From Sphingomonas sp. LHG3406-1 (GTDB taxonomy: Bacteria; Pseudomonadota; Alphaproteobacteria; Sphingomonadales; Sphingomonadaceae), in NCBI RefSeq assembly GCF_029637485.1, contig NZ_CP069128.1:2388001-2452000 (forward strand): DNA of 64,000 nt. The letters are read 5' to 3'. The position numbers and the translations under genes were made by a program. Shown piece by piece: positions 26,124-35,878 of this stretch. The notes below the pieces were generated by a model. The model was not told the origin of the DNA, did no database searches, and saw only the letters and a program-made list of their open reading frames with translations. Position 1 is the first letter of the stretch. The number at the start of each line of letters is the position of its first letter.

Positions 26124-27401
26124 ATGATCGCGACGATGAGAAGGGCCGCGCTGCTGGCGACCGGCTTTGCGGCCCTGATTGCTACGGCGCCCGCGAGGGC
26201 CGTCGACCGCGACAGCCCGGAAGGGCGGCTGCTGTTCGACCTCTTCAGGGCCATCGTCGAGATGCCGACCGTCAAGGGACGGGAGCAGGTGCCGAAGATG
26301 GCGCGCCACCTGTCCGCTCGACTGCGCAAGGCGGGCTTCGCCGCGCGCGATATCGAGATCGTGCCGGTGGGGGAGACCGCCGGCCTCATCGTCACCTGGC
26401 GGGGCACCGGTGCCCGCCCGCCGATCCTCTTTCTTGCCCACATGGACGTGGTCGAAGCCAAGAAGTCCGACTGGGAGCGCGATCCCTTCAGGCTGCACCA
26501 GGAGAATGGCTTCCTCTACGGGCGCGGTGCAAGCGACAACAAGCTCGGCGTGGCGCAGCTCGTCGCCGCCTTCATCACCCTCAAGCGCCAGGGTTTCCGG
26601 CCCGACCGCGACCTCGTCCTCGCCTTTACTGGCGACGAGGAGACCGACATGAATTCGAGCCGCGCGCTTGCCGAGCGGCTCGCGGCGCGGAAGCCAGAAT
26701 TTGCCATCAACTCCGATTCCGGCGGCGGCCGGGCAGACGCCGCGGGCAAGCCGATCAGCTTCGGGGTGCAAGTGGCGGAGAAGACCTTTGCCAACTTCGC
26801 CGTCACCATCCGCAACCCCGGCGGGCACAGCGCCCGGCCGCGGCCGGACAATGCCATCTACGAGCTGGCGGAGCTGCTCGGACGAGTGCGGGCGCACCAG
26901 TTTCCGGCAGAAGGCAACCAGCGCACCACCTGCGTCCCGACCCTGCTTTCCGGCGGGCATGCAGATAATGCACTGCCCCAGCGGGCGACGGCTACCATCA
27001 ATTGCCGAATCCTGCCCGGCGTCCCGATCGATGACATCGGCCGTGCGCTGGCCGAGGCGGGCGGAAATCCGGCGGCCGAGTGGAGCGTGGTCGGCGAGCC
27101 CTTCGGAGCGCCGGCATCTCCGGTCCATCCCGAACTGTTCGCCGCTTTCACCGAAGCGGTGAAGGATCGGGCGCCGGGCGTGCCGATCACCCCCTACATG
27201 ACTCCTGGCGCGACAGACGGAAAGCATTTCCGTGCACGCGGCATCCCCACCTACGGTGTCAGCGCGGATTTCACCCGTCCGGGGGAGGTTGGCGGCGTCC
27301 ATGGCCTCAACGAGCGCATTCCGGAAAGCGCTTTGTTTGAGGCCTTCGATTTCTGGCCACGGCTGATGCGTCTGCTCGGCAGCGAGGGGGAGAAGAAGTG
27401 A
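26124..27401 (+). CDS. exported M20 family metallopeptidase
   Basis: This 425-residue precursor has a signal peptide (RRAALLATGFAALIATAPARA). It is a di-zinc peptidase of the M20 family: ligands in LAHMDVV, GRGASDNK and GDEETD (catalytic Glu and Zn-bridging pair), with a dimerisation lid domain (NPGGHSARPRPDNAIY). Substrates are probably peptides or dipeptides in the periplasm. Start is at 26124 or the nearby ATG at 26136; both give the signal peptide. Its stop overlaps the GTG start of the PBP4-type gene, so the two are co-translated. Confidence 0.88.
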   Translation: MIATMRRAALLATGFAALIATAPARAVDRDSPEGRLLFDLFRAIVEMPTVKGREQVPKMARHLSARLRKAGFAARDIEIVPVGETAGLIVTWRGTGARPPILFLAHMDVVEAKKSDWERDPFRLHQENGFLYGRGASDNKLGVAQLVAAFITLKRQGFRPDRDLVLAFTGDEETDMNSSRALAERLAARKPEFAINSDSGGGRADAAGKPISFGVQVAEKTFANFAVTIRNPGGHSARPRPDNAIYELAELLGRVRAHQFPAEGNQRTTCVPTLLSGGHADNALPQRATATINCRILPGVPIDDIGRALAEAGGNPAAEWSVVGEPFGAPASPVHPELFAAFTEAVKDRAPGVPITPYMTPGATDGKHFRARGIPTYGVSADFTRPGEVGGVHGLNERIPESALFEAFDFWPRLMRLLGSEGEKK

Positions 27402-28807
27402 GATCGTTGCTCCTGCTGCCGGCGCTGCTTGCGCCTTCGATCGCCCTTGCCGCGCCCGCAGCCGACACGCTGCGGGGCAGGGTCGAGGCCAAGCTCGCCG
27501 AAGCCGGGCCGGGCGTGCGCTTCGGCCTGATGGTGGCAAGCATGGACGGACGGGAGATCCTCGCCATCGACCCGGACGGCCGCTTCGTCCCGGCTTCCAA
27601 CACCAAGCTGTTCACCACCATCGCCGCCTTTGAACTGCTGCCGGGGCTCGACCAGCCCGATGTCGAGGGTGGTGCCCTCGTCCGCCTGGCGCCGCAGGGC
27701 AGCAAGCAGCCCATTGTCATTCTTGAAGGCCGCGGCGATGCGCGCCTGTCGAGCGCGCCCGATTGCCGCGTGAACTGCCTTGCGACCCTCGCCGACGCGG
27801 TCGCCGCACGAAACCGGCGGGTTGCTGGCGTCGTCGGTGCCGCGCCGCGCTATGCCGACGAACGGTGGAGCTTCGGGATGAGCTGGAACAACATCCCGAC
27901 CCGCTCCGGAACGGCGCTCGCCGCGCTGACGGTCGACGACAATGAGCTCGCCCTGCGCGTGGTCCCGGGCGCCGAGGGGCAGCCGCCGCAGGTGCAGGTC
28001 GGCGACTATGTGCGGGTCGTCAACCAAGCGCTCACGGTCCGCGAGGGCAAGACCGCGCTCGAGGTGGAGCGCCTGCCCGGCGAGCGGACGTTGCGACTGA
28101 CCGGCACCATCGCCGGCAACGCCGGGGAACAGCTCCTCCGCCTCGGCATCGACGATCCGGCCGAGTTCGCCGCCTGGCGGATGACCGGCATGTTGAGGGA
28201 GCGGGGCGTCCGGGTCGGCGCGGGTCCGGTCGGTCGTTACCTGACCGAATTTCGCTCAACTTCTTCCGAGATCGCGCGGGTCACGCCGCCGCCGCTGGCC
28301 GCGGACATCGTCACCATCAACAAGGTCAGCCAGAACGTGCACGCCGAGCTGCTCCTTCGCCGCCTCGGCGCGGCGCGCGACAAGCCGAGCGTCGCCGGCG
28401 GCCTCGAAGCGGTCCGCATCATGCTCGACCGGGCCGGCGTCCCCGAGCGCGCCGCGACCCTCGCCGACGGGTCCGGCATGTCGCCCTACAATCGCGTGTC
28501 CCCGCGCGGCATGGTGACCATGCTCAGGTGGGCATCGGGACGACCATGGGGCGCAGCGCTCCGGGCAAGCCTTCCGGTTGGGGGTGTCGACGGCACGCTC
28601 GCCCGCCGCTTTCGCGAGGGCGGTCTCAAGGGCCGGATCTTCGCCAAGACAGGTTCGCTGAATGCGACCAGCGCCCTGTCCGGCTACATGCTGACCGCCG
28701 GCGGCGAGACCCTTGTCTTCTCGATCATCGCCAACGACGTGCCCGAGGAAGTCCGCGCGACTCTCATCATGGATCAGGTGCTCGAACTGGTCGCAGCCAG
28801 CGGCTGA
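27398..28807 (+). CDS. dacB: D-alanyl-D-alanine carboxypeptidase/endopeptidase (PBP4, S13 family)
   Basis: This periplasmic penicillin-binding protein trims or cleaves peptidoglycan peptides. The 469-residue precursor has a signal peptide (LLLLPALLAPSIALAAP) and the three active-site motifs: SNTK (Ser67, Lys70), SQN (about 311) and KTG (about 417). The GTG start overlaps the upstream M20 stop (GTGA). The pairing with an M20 peptidase suggests peptide recycling at the wall, by inference. Confidence 0.92.
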   Translation: MRSLLLLPALLAPSIALAAPAADTLRGRVEAKLAEAGPGVRFGLMVASMDGREILAIDPDGRFVPASNTKLFTTIAAFELLPGLDQPDVEGGALVRLAPQGSKQPIVILEGRGDARLSSAPDCRVNCLATLADAVAARNRRVAGVVGAAPRYADERWSFGMSWNNIPTRSGTALAALTVDDNELALRVVPGAEGQPPQVQVGDYVRVVNQALTVREGKTALEVERLPGERTLRLTGTIAGNAGEQLLRLGIDDPAEFAAWRMTGMLRERGVRVGAGPVGRYLTEFRSTSSEIARVTPPPLAADIVTINKVSQNVHAELLLRRLGAARDKPSVAGGLEAVRIMLDRAGVPERAATLADGSGMSPYNRVSPRGMVTMLRWASGRPWGAALRASLPVGGVDGTLARRFREGGLKGRIFAKTGSLNATSALSGYMLTAGGETLVFSIIANDVPEEVRATLIMDQVLELVAASG

Positions 28808-28814
28808 TCCTCTG

Positions 28815-28838
28815 CCCTGTTGCCGGACCGCAACAGGG
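28815..28838 (+). terminator. stem-loop after dacB
   Basis: A perfect 9-bp stem (CCCTGTTGC with GCAACAGGG) and a 6-nt loop start 7 nt after the dacB stop. There is no T-run, so it may act with Rho or only stabilise the 3' end. Confidence 0.5.
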
Positions 28839-28974
28839 TGACGGCATGATTGCAGAAATCGTTCACTCTGGCGCTTTGTTACAAAGAAAATACTGGCGCC
28901 CACCCAGCCATCCGCTCCTAATCCCGGCCATCGATCGACCCTGGGGAGAAGGGTCGCGTGAGGGGGCTTTGAAC

Positions 28975-31971
28975 ATGGCGCTTGGTACACGCACGCTGAT
29001 GCTTTCGTTCGGAAGCGCGATGGCGATCGCGCTCACGCTGGCGACGCCGGCTGCGGCGCAGAGCACGGAAGGAGCGACCCAGCCTGCGGCCACGCCGACG
29101 GGCGCGGAAACGCCCACCGCGCCGGCGAACACCGGCAACGACAGTCGCGAGGGCGAGATCGTTGTCACCGGCTCGCGCATCCGCCGCGACCCGAACAACA
29201 GTGCGCTGCCGCTGCAGATCATCACCACGCAGGAACTGGTCCGGGAGGGCATCGCCAACCCCGAGCAGCTCATCTCCTACCTCAGCACCAACGGCAATGG
29301 CGCGGACAATCTGGCGTCGAACGCCGACGTCGTCTCGGGCGCCCAGCGCGGCACCAACGGCCTGTCGGCGGCCAACCTGCGCGGGCAGGGCAGTGCCTCG
29401 ACGCTGGTGCTGCTGAACGGCCGGCGGGTTGCCGCTCACGGCCTCCAGGGCTCGGCGGTCGACGTCAACCAGATCCCGTTCGCCGCGATCGAGCGGGTCG
29501 AGGTGCTGAAGGACGGCGCGTCCGCCATCTACGGCACCGACGCCATCGGTGGCGTGATCAACTTCATCACCCGCAAGGATTATGTCGGGATCGGCGCGCA
29601 GGGCTCGATCGACGTCACCGAAGCCGGCGGCGGCAATCTCTACCGGCTGTCGGGAATCGTCGGCTACGGCGACCTCAACCGCCAGGGCTTCAACATCATG
29701 GGAGCCGTCTCCTACAGCTCCAACAAGATCCTCCGCGGGTCCGACCGTGGCTTCGTCAACGGCAACCAGCCCGAGCGCGGCCTGTCCATCGACACGCGCG
29801 GCACGCCGATCGCGACCATCTTCAATACCGGTGCGAATGCGATCCAGTTCTCCGGCGGCACGCTGACCCAGGGCATTCCTTTCGTCCTGCCGAACGGTGC
29901 GACGAATGCCGCGGCAAACGGCATCAACATCCTTGATCTTCCTGGCGGCGCTGGATGCGATTCCGTTGATGGCGGCATGCCTTACGACGAGGTCCTCTGG
30001 GCCAACGCCAATGCGCAATATGCCTGCGCCTGGGACACGGGCCGCGCCGCGGTGATCCAACAGCCGCTCAACACGCTGACCTATTATACGCGGGGTGTCG
30101 TCCGGGTCGGCGGCGATCATGAGATCTTCGCCGAGGTCACCGGCTCCGACGCCGACTCGGCCAAGAGCTTCTCGAACGCACAGGTGTCGTCCAACACGGG
30201 CAGCCAGGCCTGGGCTTATCCGCTCAATTCGCTGACCACGACGACCTACAATGACGTGTTCAACCGCCTCAAAGCGGCGTTTCCGGGTCAGGCGGCGGCG
30301 ATCGACGCCCGCTATGGACGTCCCATCGGCTTCCGCTGGCGCTGCGTCGCCTGCGGCCCGCGCGAATATGAGACGAACACCAAGACCATCCGCGCGACGG
30401 TCGGCGCCGAAGGACCGCTGTTCGCACGCTGGGATTATCGCGCGGGCGCCAGCTACGCCAAGAGCGAGAGCTCGTCGGTGCTCGGCTCCGGCTATTATTA
30501 TCGCGGCACCACATCGACCGGCGCCTACGATCCGCTCGCCCCGCAGGTCGCCGGCGCACCGGCAGGCTTCCGGGGTCTTGCCGGCGCCATCAACAGCGGC
30601 CTGCTGAACCCGTTCAGCGTCACCCAGACCGAGGCGGGTCTCGCCGCCCTCCAGTCGATCTCGGCGGAAGGCGTCACCCTTTACGGCGGCCAGTATGAGG
30701 TGCGTCAGTTCGACGCCTCGATCTCGGGTCCTTTGTTCGAGCTGTTCGGAAACAAGATCCGCGCGGCATTCGGCGTCGACTACCGACGTGAGACCTACTC
30801 CTTCAACGGTTCGGATGCAGCCAACGCGGGCCAGCCTGTCATCTTCCTGGCGGCCTTCGACAACGTCAACGCGCTTACTCCCAAGAAGCGCAACGTGAAG
30901 GCGGTCTACGGTGAAGTGCTGGTTCCGATCGGCGACCGCTTCGAAGTGACCGGCGCCCTGCGCGTCGACGACTATACGGGCTTCGGCACCACCACCAACC
31001 CGAAGATCTCGGCCAAATACCGGCCGATCGATCAACTGATGTTCCGCGGGTCGTACAACACCGGATTCCGCGTTCCCTCGTTCAACCAGATCTTCAACGG
31101 AACGACGCTGTCGCCCAACCCGGGCAACACGCTGGTGGACCCGACGCTCTGCCCGCAGGGGACGGTCAACGGGCCGCAGCCGGGCTGCGCTGCAATCACG
31201 CCCGAATCGCTGACCGGCGGCAATCTGAACCTCGGGCCGGAAACGTCCAAGCAGTGGACCGTCGGCGCCGTGCTCCAGCCGACGCGGCGGCTGAGCTTCT
31301 CGGTCGATTATTGGAACATCGCCGTCGACAACACGATCGGCTCAATCACCATTCCGCAGCTGCTGGCGAACATCAGCGCTTTCCCCGAGCGTATCCAGCG
31401 CACCAACGGGATCATCACCGGCGTCGACCTGCGCACCGGCAACTTCGGGTCGCGCCGCACGGAAGGCCTGGAGTTCGCCGGCCGCGCCGGTTTCGACCTG
31501 TTCGGGGGCGAGATCAACACCGGGCTCGACGGCACCTATCTCCTCACCAAGAAGGAGAAGCTGCTTCCGAACCTGCCCTACACCGACCTGGTCGGCGTGT
31601 TCAGCCTGGCCGGCGATCTCGGCCTCAAGTGGAAGCACAATGCGTTCATCAACTACACGGTGAACAAGTGGAGCTTCAGCCTCTCGCAGATCTTCCGCAG
31701 CGGCTACGACAACCAGGCGCTTCCGGGCAGCGCCGCCCGCCCGGATTATAACGAGGAGGTCGATGATTATGTCATCTACAACCTCGCCGCGACCTTCGCG
31801 CCGACCAGGAACCTGCGTCTGACGGCGGGCATCAAGAACCTGTTCGACAAGGATCCGCCGTTCGCCATCACCTACGACAGCAACACCGGCGCCGGCTCGA
31901 GCTGGGAGCCCCGCGTAGCCGATCCGCGCGGCCGCTCCTTCACGGTCAACGTCGACTGGAAATTCTTCTAG
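28975..31971 (+). CDS. TonB-dependent receptor
   Basis: This 998-residue outer-membrane receptor has a signal peptide (MLSFGSAMAIALTLATPAAAQS), a TonB-box-like EIVVTGSRIRRDP (about 60), the plug domain (LRGQGSASTLVLLNGRRVAAHG, DGASAIYGTDAIGGVINFITRK), and a long barrel ending VNVDWKFF, a canonical aromatic C-terminus. Extracellular loops contain cysteines (GAGCDSV, QYACAWD, RWRCVACG), probably disulfides. The ligand is unknown; the large size suggests an oligopeptide or oligosaccharide more than a siderophore, but this is a guess. The ATG at 28975 is preceded by a GAGGGGG stretch. Earlier in-frame codons overlap dacB and are not used. Confidence 0.93.
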   Translation: MALGTRTLMLSFGSAMAIALTLATPAAAQSTEGATQPAATPTGAETPTAPANTGNDSREGEIVVTGSRIRRDPNNSALPLQIITTQELVREGIANPEQLISYLSTNGNGADNLASNADVVSGAQRGTNGLSAANLRGQGSASTLVLLNGRRVAAHGLQGSAVDVNQIPFAAIERVEVLKDGASAIYGTDAIGGVINFITRKDYVGIGAQGSIDVTEAGGGNLYRLSGIVGYGDLNRQGFNIMGAVSYSSNKILRGSDRGFVNGNQPERGLSIDTRGTPIATIFNTGANAIQFSGGTLTQGIPFVLPNGATNAAANGINILDLPGGAGCDSVDGGMPYDEVLWANANAQYACAWDTGRAAVIQQPLNTLTYYTRGVVRVGGDHEIFAEVTGSDADSAKSFSNAQVSSNTGSQAWAYPLNSLTTTTYNDVFNRLKAAFPGQAAAIDARYGRPIGFRWRCVACGPREYETNTKTIRATVGAEGPLFARWDYRAGASYAKSESSSVLGSGYYYRGTTSTGAYDPLAPQVAGAPAGFRGLAGAINSGLLNPFSVTQTEAGLAALQSISAEGVTLYGGQYEVRQFDASISGPLFELFGNKIRAAFGVDYRRETYSFNGSDAANAGQPVIFLAAFDNVNALTPKKRNVKAVYGEVLVPIGDRFEVTGALRVDDYTGFGTTTNPKISAKYRPIDQLMFRGSYNTGFRVPSFNQIFNGTTLSPNPGNTLVDPTLCPQGTVNGPQPGCAAITPESLTGGNLNLGPETSKQWTVGAVLQPTRRLSFSVDYWNIAVDNTIGSITIPQLLANISAFPERIQRTNGIITGVDLRTGNFGSRRTEGLEFAGRAGFDLFGGEINTGLDGTYLLTKKEKLLPNLPYTDLVGVFSLAGDLGLKWKHNAFINYTVNKWSFSLSQIFRSGYDNQALPGSAARPDYNEEVDDYVIYNLAATFAPTRNLRLTAGIKNLFDKDPPFAITYDSNTGAGSSWEPRVADPRGRSFTVNVDWKFF

Positions 31972-32025
31972 GAAACGGCTGCCTTCCCGTCAGGGGAGGC
32001 GTCTTGCCACAGGCAGGTCGAGTAG

Positions 32026-32049
32026 GCCCGGGCTAGCAGCCCGGGCCCC
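32026..32049. terminator. terminator-like hairpin between convergent genes
   Basis: A 9-bp perfect stem (GCCCGGGCT with AGCCCGGGC) closes a 3-nt loop and is followed by CCCTTTC on the plus strand. It lies about 55 nt after the TonB receptor stop and 25 nt from the stop of the convergent serine hydrolase, so it could serve both genes. Confidence 0.6.
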
Positions 32050-32070
32050 TTTCGCATCTCAGCCCGCCAG

Positions 32071-33273
32071 TCAGCGCAGCCTGGCGGCCAGCCACTCCTC
32101 GATCGCGCGATATTCGGTGCGGCCGCGCGGCGGGTCCTTGCCGTTGTTGGCGGCGACATAGGCGATGCCCTCGCGGCGGATCGAGTCGATCCACAGGCCC
32201 GAGCGCACCCGATAGGCTTCGCCGGCATGGCCGAACATGGCGCGGCCGTCCGCAAGCAACCGGTCACGGCAGGCGGGATCGCTTCCCGGAAGCAGCTGGA
32301 TGCCGAGGCCGTAGCGGCAGTAGAAGCCGCTCTCCGTCGCCCCGTTGCGCCCGTCGAAGCGCCACTGCGGGCTGGTCATCTGCCGCACCGTGCCGGGCTT
32401 GAGGAAGACGGACCCTCGGTGCGTGCCGCCGTTCATCAGCATCTGCCCGATGACGGTCAGTCCCTCCGCCGAGATGCGCAGCCCGCCTTGCGGCGAGAAC
32501 AGCGCCCCGTTGGTGCCGAGTTCATAGGCGTCGAGGTCGCATTCGACCCCCGGCGCGGTGAACACCGGACAGGCGGGACGCCGACCCTTGAGGTCGTCCA
32601 GCACGACGCTCCCGTCCTCGTCGTAGAGGGTGACGGCCCTCGCGACCGCCGCGTCGCTGCACATCGTCCAGTTGAAGCAGGCGGCGAGCCCGAGCGGCTG
32701 CAGCACCAGCCGGTGCGACAGCCGGTCGAACCGCTCGCCGGTCACCTTTTCCAGCAGGGTCGCGACGATCCCGCTGTTCAGGTTGGCGTAGCGGAAGAAG
32801 GTGCCGGGCGGATGATCGGGATCGAAACTGTCGGCGGCCTCGATCCGGGGGCGGATCGCTTCACCGAAGCGGATGACATAATTCTCGCCCTGGTCGCGCA
32901 CGCTCGACGTCTGCGACAGCAGCATGCGCAAGGTGATCGGCTTGTCGGGGAAGTGGGGATTGCGCAGCGCATAGCCGAGCCGCGCCGACACATCCTCGTC
33001 GAGCGACAGCCGGCCTTCGTCCACCAGTCGCATGACGGTCAGCGCGGTGACGATCTTCGACACGGAGGCGACGCGGATGGGATCGTCGATGGTGATGGTC
33101 CGCCCCGCCGCCCGGTCGGCGAGGCCCGCGGCCCCGCTCGCCGGCACTTTCGTCGGTGTAAAGCGCACCCAGGCATAGGCGACGTCGGGTGGCGGCGAGA
33201 AACCTGCCGGACGTTCGAGCGGCGCGCAGCCGGCGAGCAGGGCGACCGAGGCGGCGAGGGAGAATGGGCGCAT
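32071..33273 (-). CDS. serine hydrolase lipoprotein (class C beta-lactamase/AmpC fold)
   Basis: This 400-residue precursor has a lipobox LLAGC (Cys16), giving a membrane-anchored lipoprotein. The penicillin-binding fold motifs are SVSK (Ser70, Lys73) and YAN (in FRYANLN), as in the esterase/beta-lactamase C family. A third motif near the end is GHAGEAYR, similar to the HxG of family VIII esterases. Substrate is unknown. The start at 33273 is fixed by the signal. An S66 carboxypeptidase follows upstream 16 nt away on the same strand, suggesting a shared cell-wall role, which is inference. Confidence 0.85.
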   Translation of the reverse strand: MRPFSLAASVALLAGCAPLERPAGFSPPPDVAYAWVRFTPTKVPASGAAGLADRAAGRTITIDDPIRVASVSKIVTALTVMRLVDEGRLSLDEDVSARLGYALRNPHFPDKPITLRMLLSQTSSVRDQGENYVIRFGEAIRPRIEAADSFDPDHPPGTFFRYANLNSGIVATLLEKVTGERFDRLSHRLVLQPLGLAACFNWTMCSDAAVARAVTLYDEDGSVVLDDLKGRRPACPVFTAPGVECDLDAYELGTNGALFSPQGGLRISAEGLTVIGQMLMNGGTHRGSVFLKPGTVRQMTSPQWRFDGRNGATESGFYCRYGLGIQLLPGSDPACRDRLLADGRAMFGHAGEAYRVRSGLWIDSIRREGIAYVAANNGKDPPRGRTEYRAIEEWLAARLR

Positions 33274-33289
33274 CCTTCCCTCCGCCCGG

Positions 33290-34333
33290 TCAGGCAACGG
33301 GCGACTCCAGCAGGCGGATGGTGCCGGCACTCGCGTCAAGCTCGGCGCGGCAGCCGACCGGAAGGCTGAACTGGTCGGCGACATGGCCGAACAAGGCACC
33401 CTGGTAGGCGGGAATGCCGAGCGGCTCGACATGCTGCTTCAGCACGTCGCCAAGTGTGAACCCGCCATAGGATGGCCCCTCGCCGACGCAGTTGGTGCAC
33501 TGGCCGAACACCAGACCCGCGAGCTTCCCGAGGATGCCGGCCTGCCCAAGCTGCGTCAGCATGCGGTCGATCCGGTATTCGGCTTCGTCCACATCCTCGA
33601 TGAACAGGATCGCGCCATCGAAATTCGGCAGCCAGGGCGTTCCGACCAGATGGGCGAGCACGGTCAGGTTGCCGCCGAGCAGCCGGCCGGTCGCCGTGCC
33701 CGGGCGGATGGTACGGGTGCGGTACAGGCGCTGCACGAGGCGGTCCTCGTCACCCGGCGGATTGGCAACCAGCGGCAACCGGCCTTCGAACACCATGGCG
33801 CGGAACGGCTCCCAGCTGAGCTTGCCCCAGGCGCTTCCGGCATTGGGTCCGTGGATGGTCGGGAAGCCCGCGCGGGCGGCAATGGCGAGATGAAGCGCGG
33901 TGATGTCGCTGAACCCGACCAGCAGCTTGGGATTGGCGCGGATGGCCGCCCAGTCGAGATGGGGCAGGATGCGCGCCGAGCCCCAGCCGCCACGCACCGC
34001 GAAGATGGCGTGGATGCTGTCGTCGGCGAACATGGCGTTGAGGTCCGCGGCGCGGTCGCGGTCCTGCCCGGCTAGATAGCCGAAGCGGTCGTTGACGTGC
34101 GGGGCGAGCACGGGAACAAGCCCCATCGCCGCGATGCTTTCGCTCGCGATCCTGAGGTCGAACGAATCCGCGTGGAAGCCGGCGGGGCCGACCAGCCCGA
34201 CCTTGTCCCCAGCCTTCAGCCGCGGCGGCTTGCGCCGGACCGACTGGGCGGTGGCGCGTCCGCGAGAGGAAGGGAGGGCGAGGGCGAGACCGCCCGCGCC
34301 GATCATTGCCAGTGCCTCGCGTCGATCCTGCAT
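33290..34333 (-). CDS. LD-carboxypeptidase (peptidase S66, LdcA-like)
   Basis: This enzyme removes the terminal D-Ala from tetrapeptide during peptidoglycan recycling. The 347-residue precursor has a twin-arginine-like signal (DRREALAMIGAGGLALALP), so it is probably periplasmic, unlike the cytosolic E. coli LdcA. The catalytic Ser is in GFSDITALH (Ser142); the Glu is in FIEDVDEA and the His in FGHVADQ. It is followed by the lipoprotein hydrolase 16 nt downstream. The ATG at 34333 lacks a clear ribosome site. Confidence 0.88.
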   Translation of the reverse strand: MQDRREALAMIGAGGLALALPSSRGRATAQSVRRKPPRLKAGDKVGLVGPAGFHADSFDLRIASESIAAMGLVPVLAPHVNDRFGYLAGQDRDRAADLNAMFADDSIHAIFAVRGGWGSARILPHLDWAAIRANPKLLVGFSDITALHLAIAARAGFPTIHGPNAGSAWGKLSWEPFRAMVFEGRLPLVANPPGDEDRLVQRLYRTRTIRPGTATGRLLGGNLTVLAHLVGTPWLPNFDGAILFIEDVDEAEYRIDRMLTQLGQAGILGKLAGLVFGQCTNCVGEGPSYGGFTLGDVLKQHVEPLGIPAYQGALFGHVADQFSLPVGCRAELDASAGTIRLLESPVA

Positions 34334-34434
34334 GGGCAGGGACGATAGAGGCACCGGTCGCCAGCGCAACCAGTGGCGGGGGACCGGCGGCGCCGCTAGT
34401 CTGGCGCCATGGCGACGCCGAGCCTGCTCCAGCC

Positions 34435-35655
34435 GTGACCCGCGACGCCATCGTCGTCGGCGCCGGCGTCGTTGGGGTCGCCACCGCCGAAGCGCTCCAC
34501 CGCCGCGGCCTTGCCGTGACCCTGGTCGATCGCCGTAGCGGACCGGGCGAGGGCGCCTCCTTCGCCAACGGCGCGCAGCTCAGCTGGTCCTACACGGACG
34601 CGCTCGCCTCGCCGTCGCTGCTGAAGCGGCTGCCGGGCGTCCTTGCCGCAACCGACCCGGCCTTTCGCGTCAGGTTGCGGCCCGATCCCGATTACATCCG
34701 CTGGTGCCTCGCCTTTCTGCGCAACTGCACCGCTGCCCGTTTCGCCGCCAACAGCCTCGCCGGCCTGCAACTGGCGCTGCGCTCGCGTCTCGCCATGGCA
34801 GCGCTGCTGGAGCGCGTGCCGCTCCCATTCGATCACGCCGTGCCGGGCAAGCTGCTGCTGCACGAGGACCCTCACGCCTTTCTCGCCGCGGCCGAGCACG
34901 CCGCCCGCAAGGCCGACGCCGGCATGGACGTGCGCGCCGTCTCCGTCGCCGATGCGGTGGCGATCGAGCCGGCGCTTGAGGGAATTGCGGCGCGGCTGGT
35001 AGGTGCCATCCACGCACCCGGCGATGCGGTCGGCGACGCACATCTCTTCTGCGCGGGCCTGACCGAGAGGCTAGGCGCGCAAGGGCTCGAGACACGCTTC
35101 GGCATCGCCGTGTCCCGCATTGAGCAAGGCGCGACCCCCGCGCTGGTCCTCGCCGACGGCGAACGCCTCGCCGCCCGCCACATCATCCTTTGCACCGGTC
35201 CGGACGCGCCGGCGCTGCTCCGCCCACTACGCTGGCGCGTGCCGATCGTCCCCGTGCGCGGCCATTCGATCACCGCCGCGCAAGGCCCGGCCGCGCCGCA
35301 CATCAGCATCACCGACGTGTCCCGCAAACTGGTCTTCTGCCGCCTCGGCGACCAGATCCGCATCGCCGGCCAGGCCGACGTGGGTTTCGCGACCACAAAG
35401 GTGGACCAGGCCCGCCTCCGCACCCTCCTTGCCGACGCGCGGGACAGCCTGCCCGATGCGGCCGACTTCCAGGGCCCATTGCAGCCGTGGGCGGGCCTTC
35501 GCCCCGTCACCCCCGACAGCCTCCCTATCGTTCAGCGCCGCGGCCCGGTCACCGTCAACATCGGCCACGGCGCCCTCGGCTGGACCTACGCCATGGCCAC
35601 CGCTGACCAGGCCGCACGGCTTGTCACCGGCGAAGCGCCGGCACGTGGCCATTGA
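34435..35655 (+). CDS. FAD-dependent D-amino acid dehydrogenase-like oxidoreductase (DadA family)
   Basis: This 406-residue flavoprotein has the N-terminal dinucleotide fold DAIVVGAGVVGVATAEAL and the DadA-type ERR motif (TLVDRRSGPGEGASFANG), and the C-terminal WAGLRPVTPDSLPIV and GHGALGWTYAMATA segments. It would oxidise a D-amino acid to the 2-oxo acid at the membrane. The start is a GTG at 34435 just after a nine-codon mini-frame (ATG 34409) that ends with TGA overlapping the GTG. It is divergent from the S66 gene; an aminopeptidase or racemase neighbour is absent. Confidence 0.87.
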   Translation: MTRDAIVVGAGVVGVATAEALHRRGLAVTLVDRRSGPGEGASFANGAQLSWSYTDALASPSLLKRLPGVLAATDPAFRVRLRPDPDYIRWCLAFLRNCTAARFAANSLAGLQLALRSRLAMAALLERVPLPFDHAVPGKLLLHEDPHAFLAAAEHAARKADAGMDVRAVSVADAVAIEPALEGIAARLVGAIHAPGDAVGDAHLFCAGLTERLGAQGLETRFGIAVSRIEQGATPALVLADGERLAARHIILCTGPDAPALLRPLRWRVPIVPVRGHSITAAQGPAAPHISITDVSRKLVFCRLGDQIRIAGQADVGFATTKVDQARLRTLLADARDSLPDAADFQGPLQPWAGLRPVTPDSLPIVQRRGPVTVNIGHGALGWTYAMATADQAARLVTGEAPARGH

Positions 35656-35668
35656 TGCTCGTGAGAAA

Positions 35669-35755
35669 TGGTGCCCAGGAGAGGACTCGAACCTCCACGA
35701 CCTTGCGATCGCCAGCACCTGAAGCTGGTGCGTCTACCAATTCCGCCACCTGGGC
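35669..35755 (-). tRNA. tRNA-Leu (anticodon CAG)
   Basis: An 87-nt cloverleaf with a long variable arm, as expected for leucine: acceptor GCCCAGG pairing with CCTGGGC, anticodon stem CCAGC/GCTGG around TTCAGGT (anticodon CAG), T-arm GGAGG-TTCGAGT-CCTCT, and encoded ACCA. It lies between the convergent DadA-like gene and a divergent NDUFA9-like gene. Confidence 0.96.
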
Positions 35756-35878
35756 ACAGGAGCTGTTCGCGAGTGATTTCTCGCCGGTAGGGCTGCGCCT
35801 CTAGGGGGAGGGGGAAGGGCCTGTCAATGGCTCAACGCTGCCTTGTCGCATTGCGAGCACGCGGCTAGGGCGAACGCC

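Noticed and set aside
28840..28974. AT-richer stretch before the TonB receptor considered as promoter or small RNA
   Set aside because: No -35/-10 pair with correct spacing could be settled, and no conserved structure is visible.
28528..28974. Extended N-terminus of the TonB receptor reading back into dacB
   Set aside because: The extension overlaps dacB and puts the signal peptide in the middle; the ATG at 28975 starts a normal signal.
34409..34438. Nine-codon frame before the DadA-like gene considered as a leader peptide
   Set aside because: No ribosome site or attenuator structure is evident; the overlap with the GTG start is probably incidental.
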